In this document: positions 7,622 through 16,091 of the stretch, piece by piece | How the letters are laid out: each line of letters starts with the position of its first letter | How positions within the stretch are numbered: the first letter of the stretch is position 1 | NCBI GenBank assembly: GCA_004555405.1 | Contig: SFIE01000006.1 | Location: 1 to 58,806, forward strand | DNA from: Subdoligranulum sp. | GTDB taxonomy: Bacteria; Bacillota; Clostridia; Oscillospirales; Ruminococcaceae | DNA: 58,806 bases | Reading direction: 5' to 3' | The notes under the pieces: model-generated | What the model was told of the DNA's origin: nothing | Seen by the model: the letters and a program-made list of their open reading frames with translations, nothing else | Databases searched by the model: none | Translations under genes and position numbers: made by a program

Positions 7622-8932
7622 TTATATCGTGTTTACCTGATTCTGATAGCGCTTGCGCACAGCACCGTATTCCAGATGGGGCTTGCCGCCGTTCACCGTG
7701 TCTTCGTCCACGATCACGCGAATGATGGTGGGATCGCTGGGAATGGTGTACATGACCGGGATCAGGATATTTTCCATCACGCTGCGCAGGCCGCGTGCGC
7801 CGCTTTTGCGCTCGATGGTTTTGCGGGCAATGGCGCGCAGGGCACTTTCGGTGAAGTCCAGCTGCACATTGTCCATTTTCAGCAGTGCTTCGTACTGCTT
7901 GATGATGCTGTTTTTGGGCTCTTTCATTACACGGATCAGTGCATCCTCGTCCAGTGCATCCAGCACGGTGACCACCGGGATACGGCCGATCAGTTCCGGG
8001 ATCAGGCCAAACTTTACCAGATCGTGCGGCTCTACCTGACGCAGCAGCTGCTGGCGGGATTCCTCGTCGGTCTGCTTCAGCTTGCCGCCAAAGCCCAGCG
8101 AAGAATGATCGGTGCGGCGCTGGATCATTTTTTCCAAGCCGTCAAACGCACCGCCGCAGATGAACAGAATATTTTTGGTGTTGATCTGGATAAACTCCTG
8201 CTGCGGGTGCTTGCGGCCGCCCTGCGGCGGCACATTGCTGACGGTGCCTTCCAGAATTTTCAGCAGCGCCTGCTGCACGCCCTCGCCGCCCACATCGCGG
8301 GTGATGGAAGGATTTTCACTTTTGCGTGTGATCTTATCGATCTCATCGATGTAAATAATGCCGATCTCTGCCTTGGGAATATCAAAATCCGCTGCCTGGA
8401 TCAGCTTGAGCAGAATGTTCTCCACATCCTCGCCCACATATCCGGCCTCGGTAAGGGTGGTGGCATCCGCAATGGCAAAGGGCACGCCCAGCATTTTTGC
8501 CAGCGTTTGTGCCAGCAGAGTTTTGCCGGTGCCCGAGGGGCCCAGCAGCAGCACATTGCTTTTTTGCAGCTCGACTTCGGTGCCCTCACCGCTCAAAATG
8601 CGCTTATAGTGGTTGTACACCGAAACCGCCAGCACTTTTTTGGCTTCTTCCTGCCCCACCACATACTGATCCAGGCCTTCCTTGATCTGCTCGGGCGTAA
8701 GCACATTGATCTCGGGCATATCGCTGCCGGCCTTGGCAGCAGCACCGCGGCGGGGGCCCGCCTTGGGAGGCGCAGGAACCTTGCCCTCATTGGCCAGCAC
8801 ATTGTAGCACATTTCAATGCAGTCCTTGCAAATGTTCACACCGGGGCCAATGATGATCTGCTCTACTTCCTGCTGGCTGCGCCCGCAAAAGCTGCAGATG
8901 ATTTCCTTTTCGTTGTTATCTTTTTTTGCCAT
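7622..8932 (-). CDS. clpX: ATP-dependent Clp protease ATP-binding subunit ClpX
   Basis: AAA+ unfoldase that feeds substrates to ClpP. The 436 residues begin with a zinc-binding domain (Cys13, Cys16, Cys35, Cys38: CSFC and CKDC). An AAA+ module follows with Walker A GPSGTGKT and Walker B IIYIDEIDK. The GRIPVV box and the IGF-like pore loop region are intact (LGFGGK near the loop). I chose ATG 8932, with GGGGAG upstream, rather than an in-frame start nine codons earlier inside the clpP spacer. It follows clpP by 13 nt. Confidence 0.97.
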   Translation of the reverse strand: MAKKDNNEKEIICSFCGRSQQEVEQIIIGPGVNICKDCIEMCYNVLANEGKVPAPPKAGPRRGAAAKAGSDMPEINVLTPEQIKEGLDQYVVGQEEAKKVLAVSVYNHYKRILSGEGTEVELQKSNVLLLGPSGTGKTLLAQTLAKMLGVPFAIADATTLTEAGYVGEDVENILLKLIQAADFDIPKAEIGIIYIDEIDKITRKSENPSITRDVGGEGVQQALLKILEGTVSNVPPQGGRKHPQQEFIQINTKNILFICGGAFDGLEKMIQRRTDHSSLGFGGKLKQTDEESRQQLLRQVEPHDLVKFGLIPELIGRIPVVTVLDALDEDALIRVMKEPKNSIIKQYEALLKMDNVQLDFTESALRAIARKTIERKSGARGLRSVMENILIPVMYTIPSDPTIIRVIVDEDTVNGGKPHLEYGAVRKRYQNQVNTI

Positions 8933-8945
8933 TCTGACTCCCCGT

Positions 8946-9530
8946 TTATCGATGCTCAATCACGGCATCAATCAGGCCGTATTCTGCAGCCTGCTGTGCG
9001 CTCAAGAAATTATCGCGTTCGGTATCCTGCATCACTTTTTCCAGCGGCTGGCCGGTGTATTGGCTGAGCAGGGTGTTCATTTTTTCTTTGGTGCGCACCA
9101 GATGGTCGGCATGGATCTTGATATCCGTTGCCTGGCCCTGCAGGCCCTGCATCAGAGGCTGGTGGATCATAATTTCCGCGTTGGGCAGTGCAAAGCGCTT
9201 GCCCTTGGTGCCGCTGGCCAGCAAAAATGCGCCCATGCTGGCGGCCATGCCCATGCAGATGGTGGAAACATCGCACTTGATATACTTCATGGTGTCATGG
9301 ATCGCCATACCGGCCGAGATGCTGCCGCCGGGGCTGTTGATATACAGGCTGATATCCTTATCAGGGTCCTGTCCTTCCAGATACAGCAGCTGTGCCACCA
9401 CCAGGCTGGCCGTGGCATCGTTCACCTCTTCGCTCAGCATAATGATTCGGTCATTCAGCAGGCGGGAAAAAATATCATACGAGCGCTCGCCACGGGCGGT
9501 TTGCTCTACAACATAAGGAACCAGACTCAT
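8946..9530 (-). CDS. clpP: ATP-dependent Clp protease proteolytic subunit ClpP
   Basis: Serine peptidase that forms the tetradecameric Clp barrel with ClpX as the unfoldase. The catalytic triad is Ser98 (AASMGA), His123 (IHQP) and Asp173 (ERDNF). The 194-residue length is typical. I chose ATG 9530 (MSLVPYVVEQT) with GGAGGG 8 nt upstream; an extra seven codons upstream overlap the ribosome binding site. It lies between tig and clpX, the conserved tig-clpP-clpX order. A strong hairpin between tig and clpP may adjust expression. Confidence 0.97.
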   Translation of the reverse strand: MSLVPYVVEQTARGERSYDIFSRLLNDRIIMLSEEVNDATASLVVAQLLYLEGQDPDKDISLYINSPGGSISAGMAIHDTMKYIKCDVSTICMGMAASMGAFLLASGTKGKRFALPNAEIMIHQPLMQGLQGQATDIKIHADHLVRTKEKMNTLLSQYTGQPLEKVMQDTERDNFLSAQQAAEYGLIDAVIEHR

Positions 9531-9547
9531 AAGACTATCCCTCCGTT

Positions 9548-9613
9548 TCAAAAAATAAGGAAAATTGACCGATACGGGTATCCCCGAAAAAGGGCCGCCG
9601 TATCGGTCAATTT
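9548..9613 (-). terminator. Long hairpin between tig and clpP
   Basis: A perfect 16-bp stem (9562-9577 with 9598-9613) has a 20-nt loop. On the minus strand it is followed by TCCTTATTTTTT, which fits a rho-independent terminator after tig. Only about 18 nt separate it from the clpP start, so it may act as a partial terminator or as mRNA stabiliser for tig rather than a full stop. Confidence 0.75.
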
Positions 9614-9658
9614 CAACTTCTCAAAAGCGTAAAGCTTTCGGCCTTGCAGGCTTTAAGC

Positions 9659-10963
9659 TTAGTTGGCCTTCTCGTCGGTTACATTTTCAACCTTGATGTT
9701 GGCCTTTTCCTTCACAAAATCCAGAGCCTTGTTGGCAGCCAGATCCTTCTTGATGTCCTCAACATTGATCAGGCCCTTAACGGCATCCACTTCCATCTTG
9801 TAAGCATCGGCGATCTTCTTGATCTCGGCCTCAGCATCCTCGTCGGAAGCAGTGATCTGCTCCTTAGCCACGATAGCCTCCAGAGCCAGACGGGTCTTGA
9901 CCTGCTTCTCTGCCTCGGGCTTGAAGGTAGCCAGCAGCTGCTCCATGGTCTGGCCGGTGTACTTCATGTACTGGTCCAGCTTCAGGCCGTTCTGCTGCAG
10001 GCGGATCTCGTACTCGCGGGCCAGTTCCTGGCAGCGGTTGTCGTACATAACCTCGGGAATATCACCCTGCATACCCTCGACCACCTTGGCCATCAGGGCG
10101 TTCTCTACTTCGGCATCAGCCTGCGTATTGCGGCGCTCTTCCAGGTTCTTGCGGATGTCGGCCTTCAGCTCGTCCAGAGTGTCGAACTCGGAAACGTCCT
10201 TGGCGAACTCGTCGTCCAGCTCGGGCAGCTCCTTGTAGGTGATCTCGTGGATCTTCACCTTGAAGGTAGCGTCCTTACCGGCCAGATCTTCCTGATAGTC
10301 CTCGGGGAACTTGACATTCACATCAAATTCGTCACCGGCTGCATGGCCGATCACCTGATCCTCAAAGCCGGGGATGAATGCGCCGCTGCCCAGCTCGAGG
10401 GGATACTTTTCGCCCTTGCCGCCCTCGAAGGCCTTCTCACCCAGGAAGCCCTCAAAGTCGATGGTAGCGGTGTCGCCCATCACGGCTGCACCCTCACGGG
10501 TGACCTGACGGCCATTGCGCTGCTGCATACGCTCCAGCTCACCGGCAACATCGGCATCGGTAACAGTATGGACAGTCTTGGTCACTTCCAAACCAGCGTA
10601 GTCACCCAGAGTGATCTCGGGCTGCACGGGAACCATGGCCTTGATCACGAAGCCCTCTTCCAGGCTTTCGGAAACCACTTCGGGCACGGGCTGACCCACC
10701 ACCTGCAGGCCTGCCTCGGCCACAGCGGCCTCGTAAGCCTCGGGGAACAGATCGTTGATGGCGGGGTAATGGAACACATCAGCGCCGAACATCTTTTCGA
10801 TCATAGCGCGGGGAGCCTTGCCGCGGCGGAAGCCGGGAACATTGTACTTCTTGCACTCACGCTTGAAAGCCTTGTCAACAGCAGCCTTAAAGGTTTCTGC
10901 ATCCACAGAGAACTGCAGCTCTACCAGGCTGTTTGCCTGCTTTTCAGATTTGATCAGTTTCAT
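9659..10963 (-). CDS. tig: Trigger factor
   Basis: Ribosome-associated chaperone with peptidyl-prolyl isomerase activity. The 434 residues contain the N-terminal ribosome-binding domain with the signature GFRRGKAPRAMIEK, a central FKBP-type domain (GDTATIDFEGFL, GFEDQVIGH) and a helical C-terminal domain. The gene is visibly biased toward G/C-ending codons, consistent with high expression. Its AAGGAGGAA site is ideal. It is first in tig-clpP-clpX. Confidence 0.97.
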   Translation of the reverse strand: MKLIKSEKQANSLVELQFSVDAETFKAAVDKAFKRECKKYNVPGFRRGKAPRAMIEKMFGADVFHYPAINDLFPEAYEAAVAEAGLQVVGQPVPEVVSESLEEGFVIKAMVPVQPEITLGDYAGLEVTKTVHTVTDADVAGELERMQQRNGRQVTREGAAVMGDTATIDFEGFLGEKAFEGGKGEKYPLELGSGAFIPGFEDQVIGHAAGDEFDVNVKFPEDYQEDLAGKDATFKVKIHEITYKELPELDDEFAKDVSEFDTLDELKADIRKNLEERRNTQADAEVENALMAKVVEGMQGDIPEVMYDNRCQELAREYEIRLQQNGLKLDQYMKYTGQTMEQLLATFKPEAEKQVKTRLALEAIVAKEQITASDEDAEAEIKKIADAYKMEVDAVKGLINVEDIKKDLAANKALDFVKEKANIKVENVTDEKAN

Positions 10964-11102
10964 TTATTCTTCCTCCAATATAGTGAAGTTCTTTTGCCAA
11001 CCCGTGTGCCTGCGGCCCGGTGTGGCCTACGCGCCATGCTCTGCCATCGAATCGGCGTCGAGTTCGCGCGCGAAACAACTGCATAATAGCCGTACTGCGC
11101 CT

Positions 11103-11111
11103 ATTATATCA
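11103..11111 (-). promoter_or_regulatory. Extended -10 promoter element upstream of tig
   Basis: On the minus strand the sequence TGATATAAT gives a perfect -10 TATAAT with the TG extension, about 140 nt upstream of the tig start. A TTGACA is present but only 8 nt away from the -10, so it cannot be the partner. No good -35 is found at 17 nt, as can happen with extended -10 promoters. Confidence 0.45.
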
Positions 11112-11162
11112 TGCCTTGTCAAGAAATGCCATACAATTTTAAAAATTTTCCCGGTCAATCTC

Positions 11163-11205
11163 AACAAAAGCGCTGTCGGCTGCCTTTACCGGCTGCCGAC
11201 AGCTT
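11163..11205 (-). terminator. Terminator after the macro-domain gene
   Basis: A 9-bp perfect stem (11195-11203 with 11172-11180) with a 14-nt loop is followed on the minus strand by GCTTTTGTTG. It lies 28 nt beyond the stop codon of the macro-domain gene and isolates it from tig. Confidence 0.7.
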
Positions 11206-11230
11206 TACTTTTGCGGTTTTTATGGGGTTT

Positions 11231-11743
11231 TCAGCCCTTTTCGGCCTCGCCCAGTGCTGCGTGAAACGCCGCATATTCCTCGGTGCCATAGCAGTATATG
11301 CGAATCTCCCTGAGGGTTTCGCCCTGAAAATTGCGCATAGCCTGCAGTGCAATGGGCACAGCCTCTTTGAGCGGATACCCAAAAATGCCCGTGCTGATCG
11401 AGCATAGGCCAATGCTGCGGCAGCCGTGTGTGTCGGCCTGCTGCAGTGCGCTTTGGTAGGCGCTGTACAGCAGCGGGGCGCTGAGTGCCGGGCTGCGGTA
11501 CACCGGCCCCACCGTGTGAACCACCCATTTGGCCTTCAGGGCAAAGCCGGGCGTGGCAACGGCCTGCCCGGTGGGGCAGGGCGACAGTTTATCGCAGGCC
11601 GCCTGCATTTTGTCCCATCCGGCAGCGGTGAAAATTGCGCCGCACACGCCGCTGCCGCCCAGCAGCCGTTCGTTGGCTGCGTTGACAATGGCATCGGTAT
11701 CGGCCTGCACCACGCTGCCGCGGCGCACAGTGATAGTTGCCAT
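11231..11743 (-). CDS. Macro domain protein (probable ADP-ribose-binding/deacetylase)
   Basis: A single macro domain of 170 residues. Key features are VNAANERLLGGSGVCGAIF near the start (the ADP-ribose-binding loop and catalytic region of the YmdB/MacroD class), GQAVATPGF, VVHTVGP and SISTGIFGYP. Relatives hydrolyse O-acetyl-ADP-ribose or remove ADP-ribose from proteins. I chose ATG 11743; a GTG three codons upstream sits directly on the GGGAAG site. It lies 47 nt after a metallophosphoesterase and may be cotranscribed with it. No ADP-ribosyltransferase partner is seen nearby. Confidence 0.88.
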   Translation of the reverse strand: MATITVRRGSVVQADTDAIVNAANERLLGGSGVCGAIFTAAGWDKMQAACDKLSPCPTGQAVATPGFALKAKWVVHTVGPVYRSPALSAPLLYSAYQSALQQADTHGCRSIGLCSISTGIFGYPLKEAVPIALQAMRNFQGETLREIRIYCYGTEEYAAFHAALGEAEKG

Positions 11744-11790
11744 ATCGCTCACTTCCCTTTCTTTTGATGGGTTTTCCGCTTGCCGGAAAT

Positions 11791-12492
11791 TCAGATTTTA
11801 TAAGGGCAGAACTGCAGCCCATCGGCGCTGATCAGTTTATAGCGAATGCCCTCCTGCTCGCCCTGCACGGCAAAACGCAGGGAATTTCCGTGCAGGTGCC
11901 CATAGTAGCAGCGCTTTATACCGCGCTGCTGCAGGGTGTTCACAATGCCTTCGCTTTGGGCCGTGGGCCACACCGGCGGATAGTGCAGAAACACCAGCCG
12001 CTCGGGCTGCTCGGGCAGACCGCCTGCAATGGCATCGGCTGCATCCAGGCTGGCATTCAGCCGCCCCACCTCGCGGTTCATCACCTTTTCGTCCTGCGGC
12101 TCGCCAATGTCAAACAGCCAGCCCCGCGTGCCGCAAATCAGCTTATCCTCCACAAGATAGGCGTTGTTATGCAAAATATGCAGCGTATCAAAGCCTTTTT
12201 CTGCAAGATAGCGGTTCATCTTGTTGGCGGTCGTCCACCAATAATCATGGTTGCCCTTCGAGATCAGCTTTTGCCCCGGCAGGCTTTGGATAAAGGCAAA
12301 GTCCCGTTCGGTATCCTCTAAGCGCATGGCCCAGCTTGTATCGCCCGCCAGCACCACTGTGTCCTGCGGCTTTACCAGATTGCGCCAGTTTTTCTCCAGC
12401 TTGGGCAGATAGCCCTCCCATCCCGGGAAAATATCCATCGGCTTGGCCCCACCCAGAGAAAGGTGCAGATCCCCGATTGCAAATATCGACAT
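11791..12492 (-). CDS. Calcineurin-like metallophosphoesterase
   Basis: A 233-residue cytoplasmic phosphoesterase of the YkuE/YpfB-like class. The dinuclear metal site motifs are all present: GDLHL (Asp8, His10), LAGDTSW, KGNHDYWW and GHLHG. No signal peptide or membrane segment is seen. The ATG at 12492 has an ideal AGGAGGGGAG site; the open frame upstream runs into a repeat element and has no family similarity. The natural substrate is unknown. Confidence 0.85.
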   Translation of the reverse strand: MSIFAIGDLHLSLGGAKPMDIFPGWEGYLPKLEKNWRNLVKPQDTVVLAGDTSWAMRLEDTERDFAFIQSLPGQKLISKGNHDYWWTTANKMNRYLAEKGFDTLHILHNNAYLVEDKLICGTRGWLFDIGEPQDEKVMNREVGRLNASLDAADAIAGGLPEQPERLVFLHYPPVWPTAQSEGIVNTLQQRGIKRCYYGHLHGNSLRFAVQGEQEGIRYKLISADGLQFCPYKI

Positions 12493-12527
12493 TCTCCCCT
12501 CCTGTGTATTATTTTGATCTATACCGC

Positions 12528-12562
12528 AAACTTCCGAGTGCCGCAAAAGCACTCGGAAGTTT
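12528..12562. terminator. 14-bp stem-loop between thrC and the phosphoesterase
   Basis: Perfect arms at 12528-12541 and 12549-12562 enclose a 7-nt loop. Read on the plus strand it is followed after a few bases by TTTTT; on the minus strand it is followed by GCGGTATAG, with no T-run. It may end thrC transcription or stabilise an mRNA end, but the lack of a minus-strand T-run leaves this open. Confidence 0.5.
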
Positions 12563-12576
12563 ACTGCATTTTTAAA

Positions 12577-12672
12577 GCAACACCGCACAATTCCTGCCTG
12601 ACGGCTCAGGCGCCACTCCGGCGGCTGCGGCACCTCGCGCGCCGTATCGGCACTTAGAATGATGCGGTATTG
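12577..12672. repeat. Short terminal-inverted-repeat element, copy 1 (MITE-like)
   Basis: About 96 nt between thrC and the phosphoesterase. The outer 27 nt next to thrC (12646-12672) match exactly, inverted, positions 50944-50970 of the second copy. The other end (12577-12606) matches the far end of copy 2 at about 26 of 30 positions. The two ends are imperfect inverted repeats of each other (core GCAA..CCGCA..ATTC). It codes for nothing and lies 2 nt from the thrC stop. No target-site duplication could be fixed. Confidence 0.7.
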
Positions 12673-12674
12673 CC

Positions 12675-14144
12675 TTAAGATTTTTTGCCCAAAGCCACAT
12701 CGGCAATTTCTGCCGGATCGATCACAGTGTCAAAGCGCTCGGGCTTGTTTTTCAGGCATGCCAGGCTTTCGGGTGCGGGCATACCGGTTTCGGCCTGCAG
12801 CATTTCCATGGCGGCGAAATCGCTTTCGGGGGCTTTCAGGCCTAGTGCCTTCAGCACATCGCAGGGGAACTTGAAGGGGCTTGCCGTGGAAAGCACCACC
12901 ATGGGTGCCTTGCTGCCCGTGCGGGCACGGTAATTTTCAGCCACTTTAAAGGCCACTGCGGTGTGGGTGTCGCACAGATAGTGATCCTGCTCGTAGCGGG
13001 CTTTGATCTCGGCTGCCACTTCTTCATCGCCTGCACAGCCGCAGGCAAAGCTTTCGCGGATCACCGCCAGCACCTCGGGCGAAACGGTGTACACGCCGTT
13101 TTGGTTCAGCTCGTTCATATAGCCTGCCACAGCCTTGTCGCTGCCTGCCGCATGGAACAGAAGGCGCTCCAGATTGCTGGACACCAAAATGTCCATGCTG
13201 GGCGAAGTGGTGCGGTGGAACTCACGCCGGGCATCGTAGGTGCCGGTGGAGATAAAATCGGTAAGCACATTGTTGCGGTTGGAGGCACACACCAGTGTGC
13301 CCACGGGCAGCCCCATGCGCTTGGCGTAATAACCGGCCAGAATATCGCCAAAGTTGCCGGTGGGCACGCAGTAATCCACGCGCTCGCCCATGGTGATCTT
13401 GCCGGTGTTCACCAGCTGGAAGTAGGAGGCGAAGTAATACACGATCTGCGGCACCAAACGCCCCCAGTTGATGGAGTTTGCACTGGAAAGGCGAATATTT
13501 TCCGCCTCCAGCTTCTGTGCGATCTGCTTGTCGCCAAACACGCGCTTTACGCCGGTCTGGGCATCGTCAAAGTTGCCCTTTACCGCATACACCGCCACAT
13601 TGCTGCCTTCCTGCGTGACCATTTGCAGGCGCTGGATCTCGCTGGTGCCGTGGCTGGGATAAAATACGGCGATGCTTACGCCCGGCACATCGTGATAGCC
13701 GTCCAGCGCAGCCTTGCCGGTGTCACCCGAGGTTGCCACCAGAATTCTGGTATGCTCAGTGCGGCCCAGATTCTTTTTGGCCTCCACCAGCAGCTTGGGC
13801 ATCAGCTGCAGAGCATAGTCCTTAAATGCACAGGTGGGCCCGTGCCAGAGCTCCAGCGAATACAAGCCCTCGGCTACCTGCGCCACATGGCCAGCCTTGC
13901 CGCCGAAAGCCTGCCCGTAAGTAGCTTTGGCTGCATTTTCCAGAAATGCGGGATCATAGTCGGTCAGAAAGCCGCTCAGAACCGTTTTGGCCAATGTGGG
14001 ATAATCCATATCCTTCATGGCTTCCAGATCGGCCTTCGGGAATTCGCAAGGTACAAACAGGCCGCCTTCGTCCGAAAGGCCCTGTGCGATCGCCTGCGAA
14101 GCGCTGACAATTTTTTGGGAATCTCGTGTGCTTGTAAATTGCAT
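12675..14144 (-). CDS. thrC: Threonine synthase
   Basis: PLP enzyme that converts O-phosphohomoserine to threonine, the last step of threonine synthesis. At 489 residues it belongs to the longer, yeast/E. coli-like subfamily. The PLP lysine is Lys108 in CAFKDYAL, and the phosphate-binding TSGDTGKAAL motif is present. The ATG at 14144 is preceded by AGAGGAGTGG. It is the last gene of the rplS-lepB-rbgA-rnhB-yraN-thrC series, 66 nt after yraN, with no T-box leader in that gap. No hom or thrB gene is nearby. Confidence 0.95.
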   Translation of the reverse strand: MQFTSTRDSQKIVSASQAIAQGLSDEGGLFVPCEFPKADLEAMKDMDYPTLAKTVLSGFLTDYDPAFLENAAKATYGQAFGGKAGHVAQVAEGLYSLELWHGPTCAFKDYALQLMPKLLVEAKKNLGRTEHTRILVATSGDTGKAALDGYHDVPGVSIAVFYPSHGTSEIQRLQMVTQEGSNVAVYAVKGNFDDAQTGVKRVFGDKQIAQKLEAENIRLSSANSINWGRLVPQIVYYFASYFQLVNTGKITMGERVDYCVPTGNFGDILAGYYAKRMGLPVGTLVCASNRNNVLTDFISTGTYDARREFHRTTSPSMDILVSSNLERLLFHAAGSDKAVAGYMNELNQNGVYTVSPEVLAVIRESFACGCAGDEEVAAEIKARYEQDHYLCDTHTAVAFKVAENYRARTGSKAPMVVLSTASPFKFPCDVLKALGLKAPESDFAAMEMLQAETGMPAPESLACLKNKPERFDTVIDPAEIADVALGKKS

Positions 14145-14210
14145 AACTACCACTCCTCTGCCCGTTGCGGGCTCCCTCAGGTACTTTCTCTTTCTATTTC
14201 TATGCAAAGA

Positions 14211-14573
14211 TCATTCGCACAAAAAAGCATTGGGGATGCAGTGTACGCTCCACCCGCCGTTCGGCAGGGGCTGCACTTCCACCACATCAAACCGCACGGC
14301 GGTTTCTTCGGTTTGGGTGCGGCTGATATAATACTTGGCCGCCTGTACAACACGCCGCTGTTTTGCTGTGTTGACTGCCTCGGCAGGGGTGCCCAGGCCG
14401 CCGGGGCGGCGGGTTTTCACCTCTGCAAACACCAAAAGCTCTTGCTTTTGCAGGATCAGATCCAACTCGCCCAGCCTGCATTGATAATTGTGCTCCAGCA
14501 GCGTATAGCCCTGATTCAAATAATACCGGGCAGCAACGGCCTCGCCTTTTTTGCCCAGCAGCTTATCACTCAT
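14211..14573 (-). CDS. UPF0102 protein, YraN family
   Basis: A 120-residue protein of the YraN family, which has a restriction-endonuclease-like fold. The diagnostic core is GELDLILQKQELLVFAEVKT with acidic residues and a lysine arranged as in nucleases. Its biological role is not established. The start overlaps the end of rnhB by 8 nt. The rnhB-yraN pairing is conserved in many Firmicutes. Confidence 0.92.
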   Translation of the reverse strand: MSDKLLGKKGEAVAARYYLNQGYTLLEHNYQCRLGELDLILQKQELLVFAEVKTRRPGGLGTPAEAVNTAKQRRVVQAAKYYISRTQTEETAVRFDVVEVQPLPNGGWSVHCIPNAFLCE

Positions 14574-15177
14574 GCCAGTAGCCCTGTTTTTTTAAAAAAC
14601 TGCGCCGGTAAAACGGCTGTATGCCGTATTGGGCGATCAGCTCGTAATGCAGTTTGGTGGGATAGCCCTTGTGCTGCGCCAGCTTATACTGCGGAAACTG
14701 CTTGTCCAGCTCGCACATATAGCGGTCCCGGGTCACCTTGGCCAAAATCGAGGCCGCACTGATGCTGGCGCTGCGGGCATCGCCCTTTACCATTGCCTCG
14801 CAGGGCATGGAAAGCCCGGTCGGGCAGCGGTTGCCGTCCACCACCACATAATTGGGGGTGATATCCAGTTCTTCCACCGCCTGCCGCATACCGCCCATCG
14901 TGGCCTGCAGAATATTATCGCGGTCAATGATCTCAGGGCCAACCAGGATCACCTTCCATGCCAGCGCACGGGAAACGATCTGCTCATACAGAGCTTCGCG
15001 CTTTTTTTCGCTGAGCTTTTTGGAATCGTTCAGCCCTTCAATGGGATCATCCGGATTCAGAATACAGGCCGCCACGCTGACCGGGCCGCACAAGGGGCCG
15101 CGGCCGGCTTCGTCTACACCGCAGAAGATCCCATGCTGTGCGCGGATCTCGGCATCCATTTCATACAGGGGATTCAT
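14566..15177 (-). CDS. rnhB: Ribonuclease HII
   Basis: Cleaves RNA in RNA-DNA hybrids and at misincorporated ribonucleotides. The 203 residues contain the catalytic pair Asp22-Glu23 in GVDEAGRGPLCG, a later VVVDGNR and SISAASILAKVTRD. The start overlaps the end of rbgA by 4 nt (ATGA), so it is translationally coupled. The rbgA-rnhB order is conserved in Firmicutes. Confidence 0.96.
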   Translation of the reverse strand: MNPLYEMDAEIRAQHGIFCGVDEAGRGPLCGPVSVAACILNPDDPIEGLNDSKKLSEKKREALYEQIVSRALAWKVILVGPEIIDRDNILQATMGGMRQAVEELDITPNYVVVDGNRCPTGLSMPCEAMVKGDARSASISAASILAKVTRDRYMCELDKQFPQYKLAQHKGYPTKLHYELIAQYGIQPFYRRSFLKKQGYWHE

Positions 15178-16091
15178 TGCAGCTCCTCCGCCTCGTCCTC
15201 TTGGCTTTCCGCTTCACGCATCGGGGGCTTTTCCAGTGTGATGCGGCCCCATTTGCTGGCCCGGAATTCATCCACCAGCATAATGGCGGCACGCTCGGTA
15301 TTCACCTCACCGCCGCTGATCAGCATACCGCGCTTGCGGCCAATGGCCTGCAGCAATTCGTAAGCATCCAGCGTCAGGTCCTGTTCGTTCAGCTTATAGC
15401 GTTCCTGCAGCCGCTCGGGATACACCTGACGAATCTGACTCAAAAGGCCCATGGCCAGTTCTTCGATATCCAGTATATCATCTTTGATGGATCCGATAAA
15501 GGCCAAATTGGTGGCTGTTTCCAAACTGTCAAACTTTTTCCACAGCACGCCCGGCATATCCATCAGATCGTAATTGTCCACCGTGATCCACTGCTTGCCG
15601 CGGGTAACGCCGGGCTTATCGGCAGCCTTGGCGCGCACACTGCCCGCAAAGCTGTTGATAAAGGTGGATTTGCCCACATTGGGAATGCCCACCACCATTA
15701 CGCGGATCCTTGCACCGGCCATGCCCTTGCTGGCACGGCGGGCCAAAAGCTCGGAAAGCTCTTTTTCGATCATGCCCTTCACCGCACCGCGGCTGCCCTG
15801 CTGCTTGGAGCTGATCTCCATACAGCCCGCCCCGGCCGATTTGAAATAGGCAATCCACTGCTTGGTGAGGGCCGGGTCAGCCAGGTCGGCCTTATTTAAA
15901 AGGTACAGGTGCGGCTTGGATGCCGTGATGCGCTCGATTTCCGGGTTGAGGCTGGAAAGCGGAATGCGGGCATCCAGCAGCTGCAGCACACAGTCCACAT
16001 TGCGGATCTCTTTTTCCATCTGGCGCAGCGTTTTGGTCATGTGGCCCGGGAACCACTGGATCATTCTGCGGTTGATCAGTTCATTTTCCAT
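15174..16091 (-). CDS. rbgA: Ribosome biogenesis GTPase RbgA (YlqF)
   Basis: Circularly permuted GTPase needed for late 50S assembly. The motifs come in the order G4 (LLNKADL), G1 (GIPNVGKST), G3 (DMPG), as expected for this family. The N-terminus carries IQWFPGHMTK, a signature of RbgA. Length 305. I chose ATG 16091, which has GGAGTGA upstream and overlaps lepB by 16 nt; an internal ATG nine codons later would also give a full family domain. Confidence 0.96.
   Translation of the reverse strand: MENELINRRMIQWFPGHMTKTLRQMEKEIRNVDCVLQLLDARIPLSSLNPEIERITASKPHLYLLNKADLADPALTKQWIAYFKSAGAGCMEISSKQQGSRGAVKGMIEKELSELLARRASKGMAGARIRVMVVGIPNVGKSTFINSFAGSVRAKAADKPGVTRGKQWITVDNYDLMDMPGVLWKKFDSLETATNLAFIGSIKDDILDIEELAMGLLSQIRQVYPERLQERYKLNEQDLTLDAYELLQAIGRKRGMLISGGEVNTERAAIMLVDEFRASKWGRITLEKPPMREAESQEDEAEELQ

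Noticed and set aside
14145..14210. T-box or threonine-responsive leader before thrC
   Set aside because: The 66-nt gap has no terminator/antiterminator fold or T-box motif.
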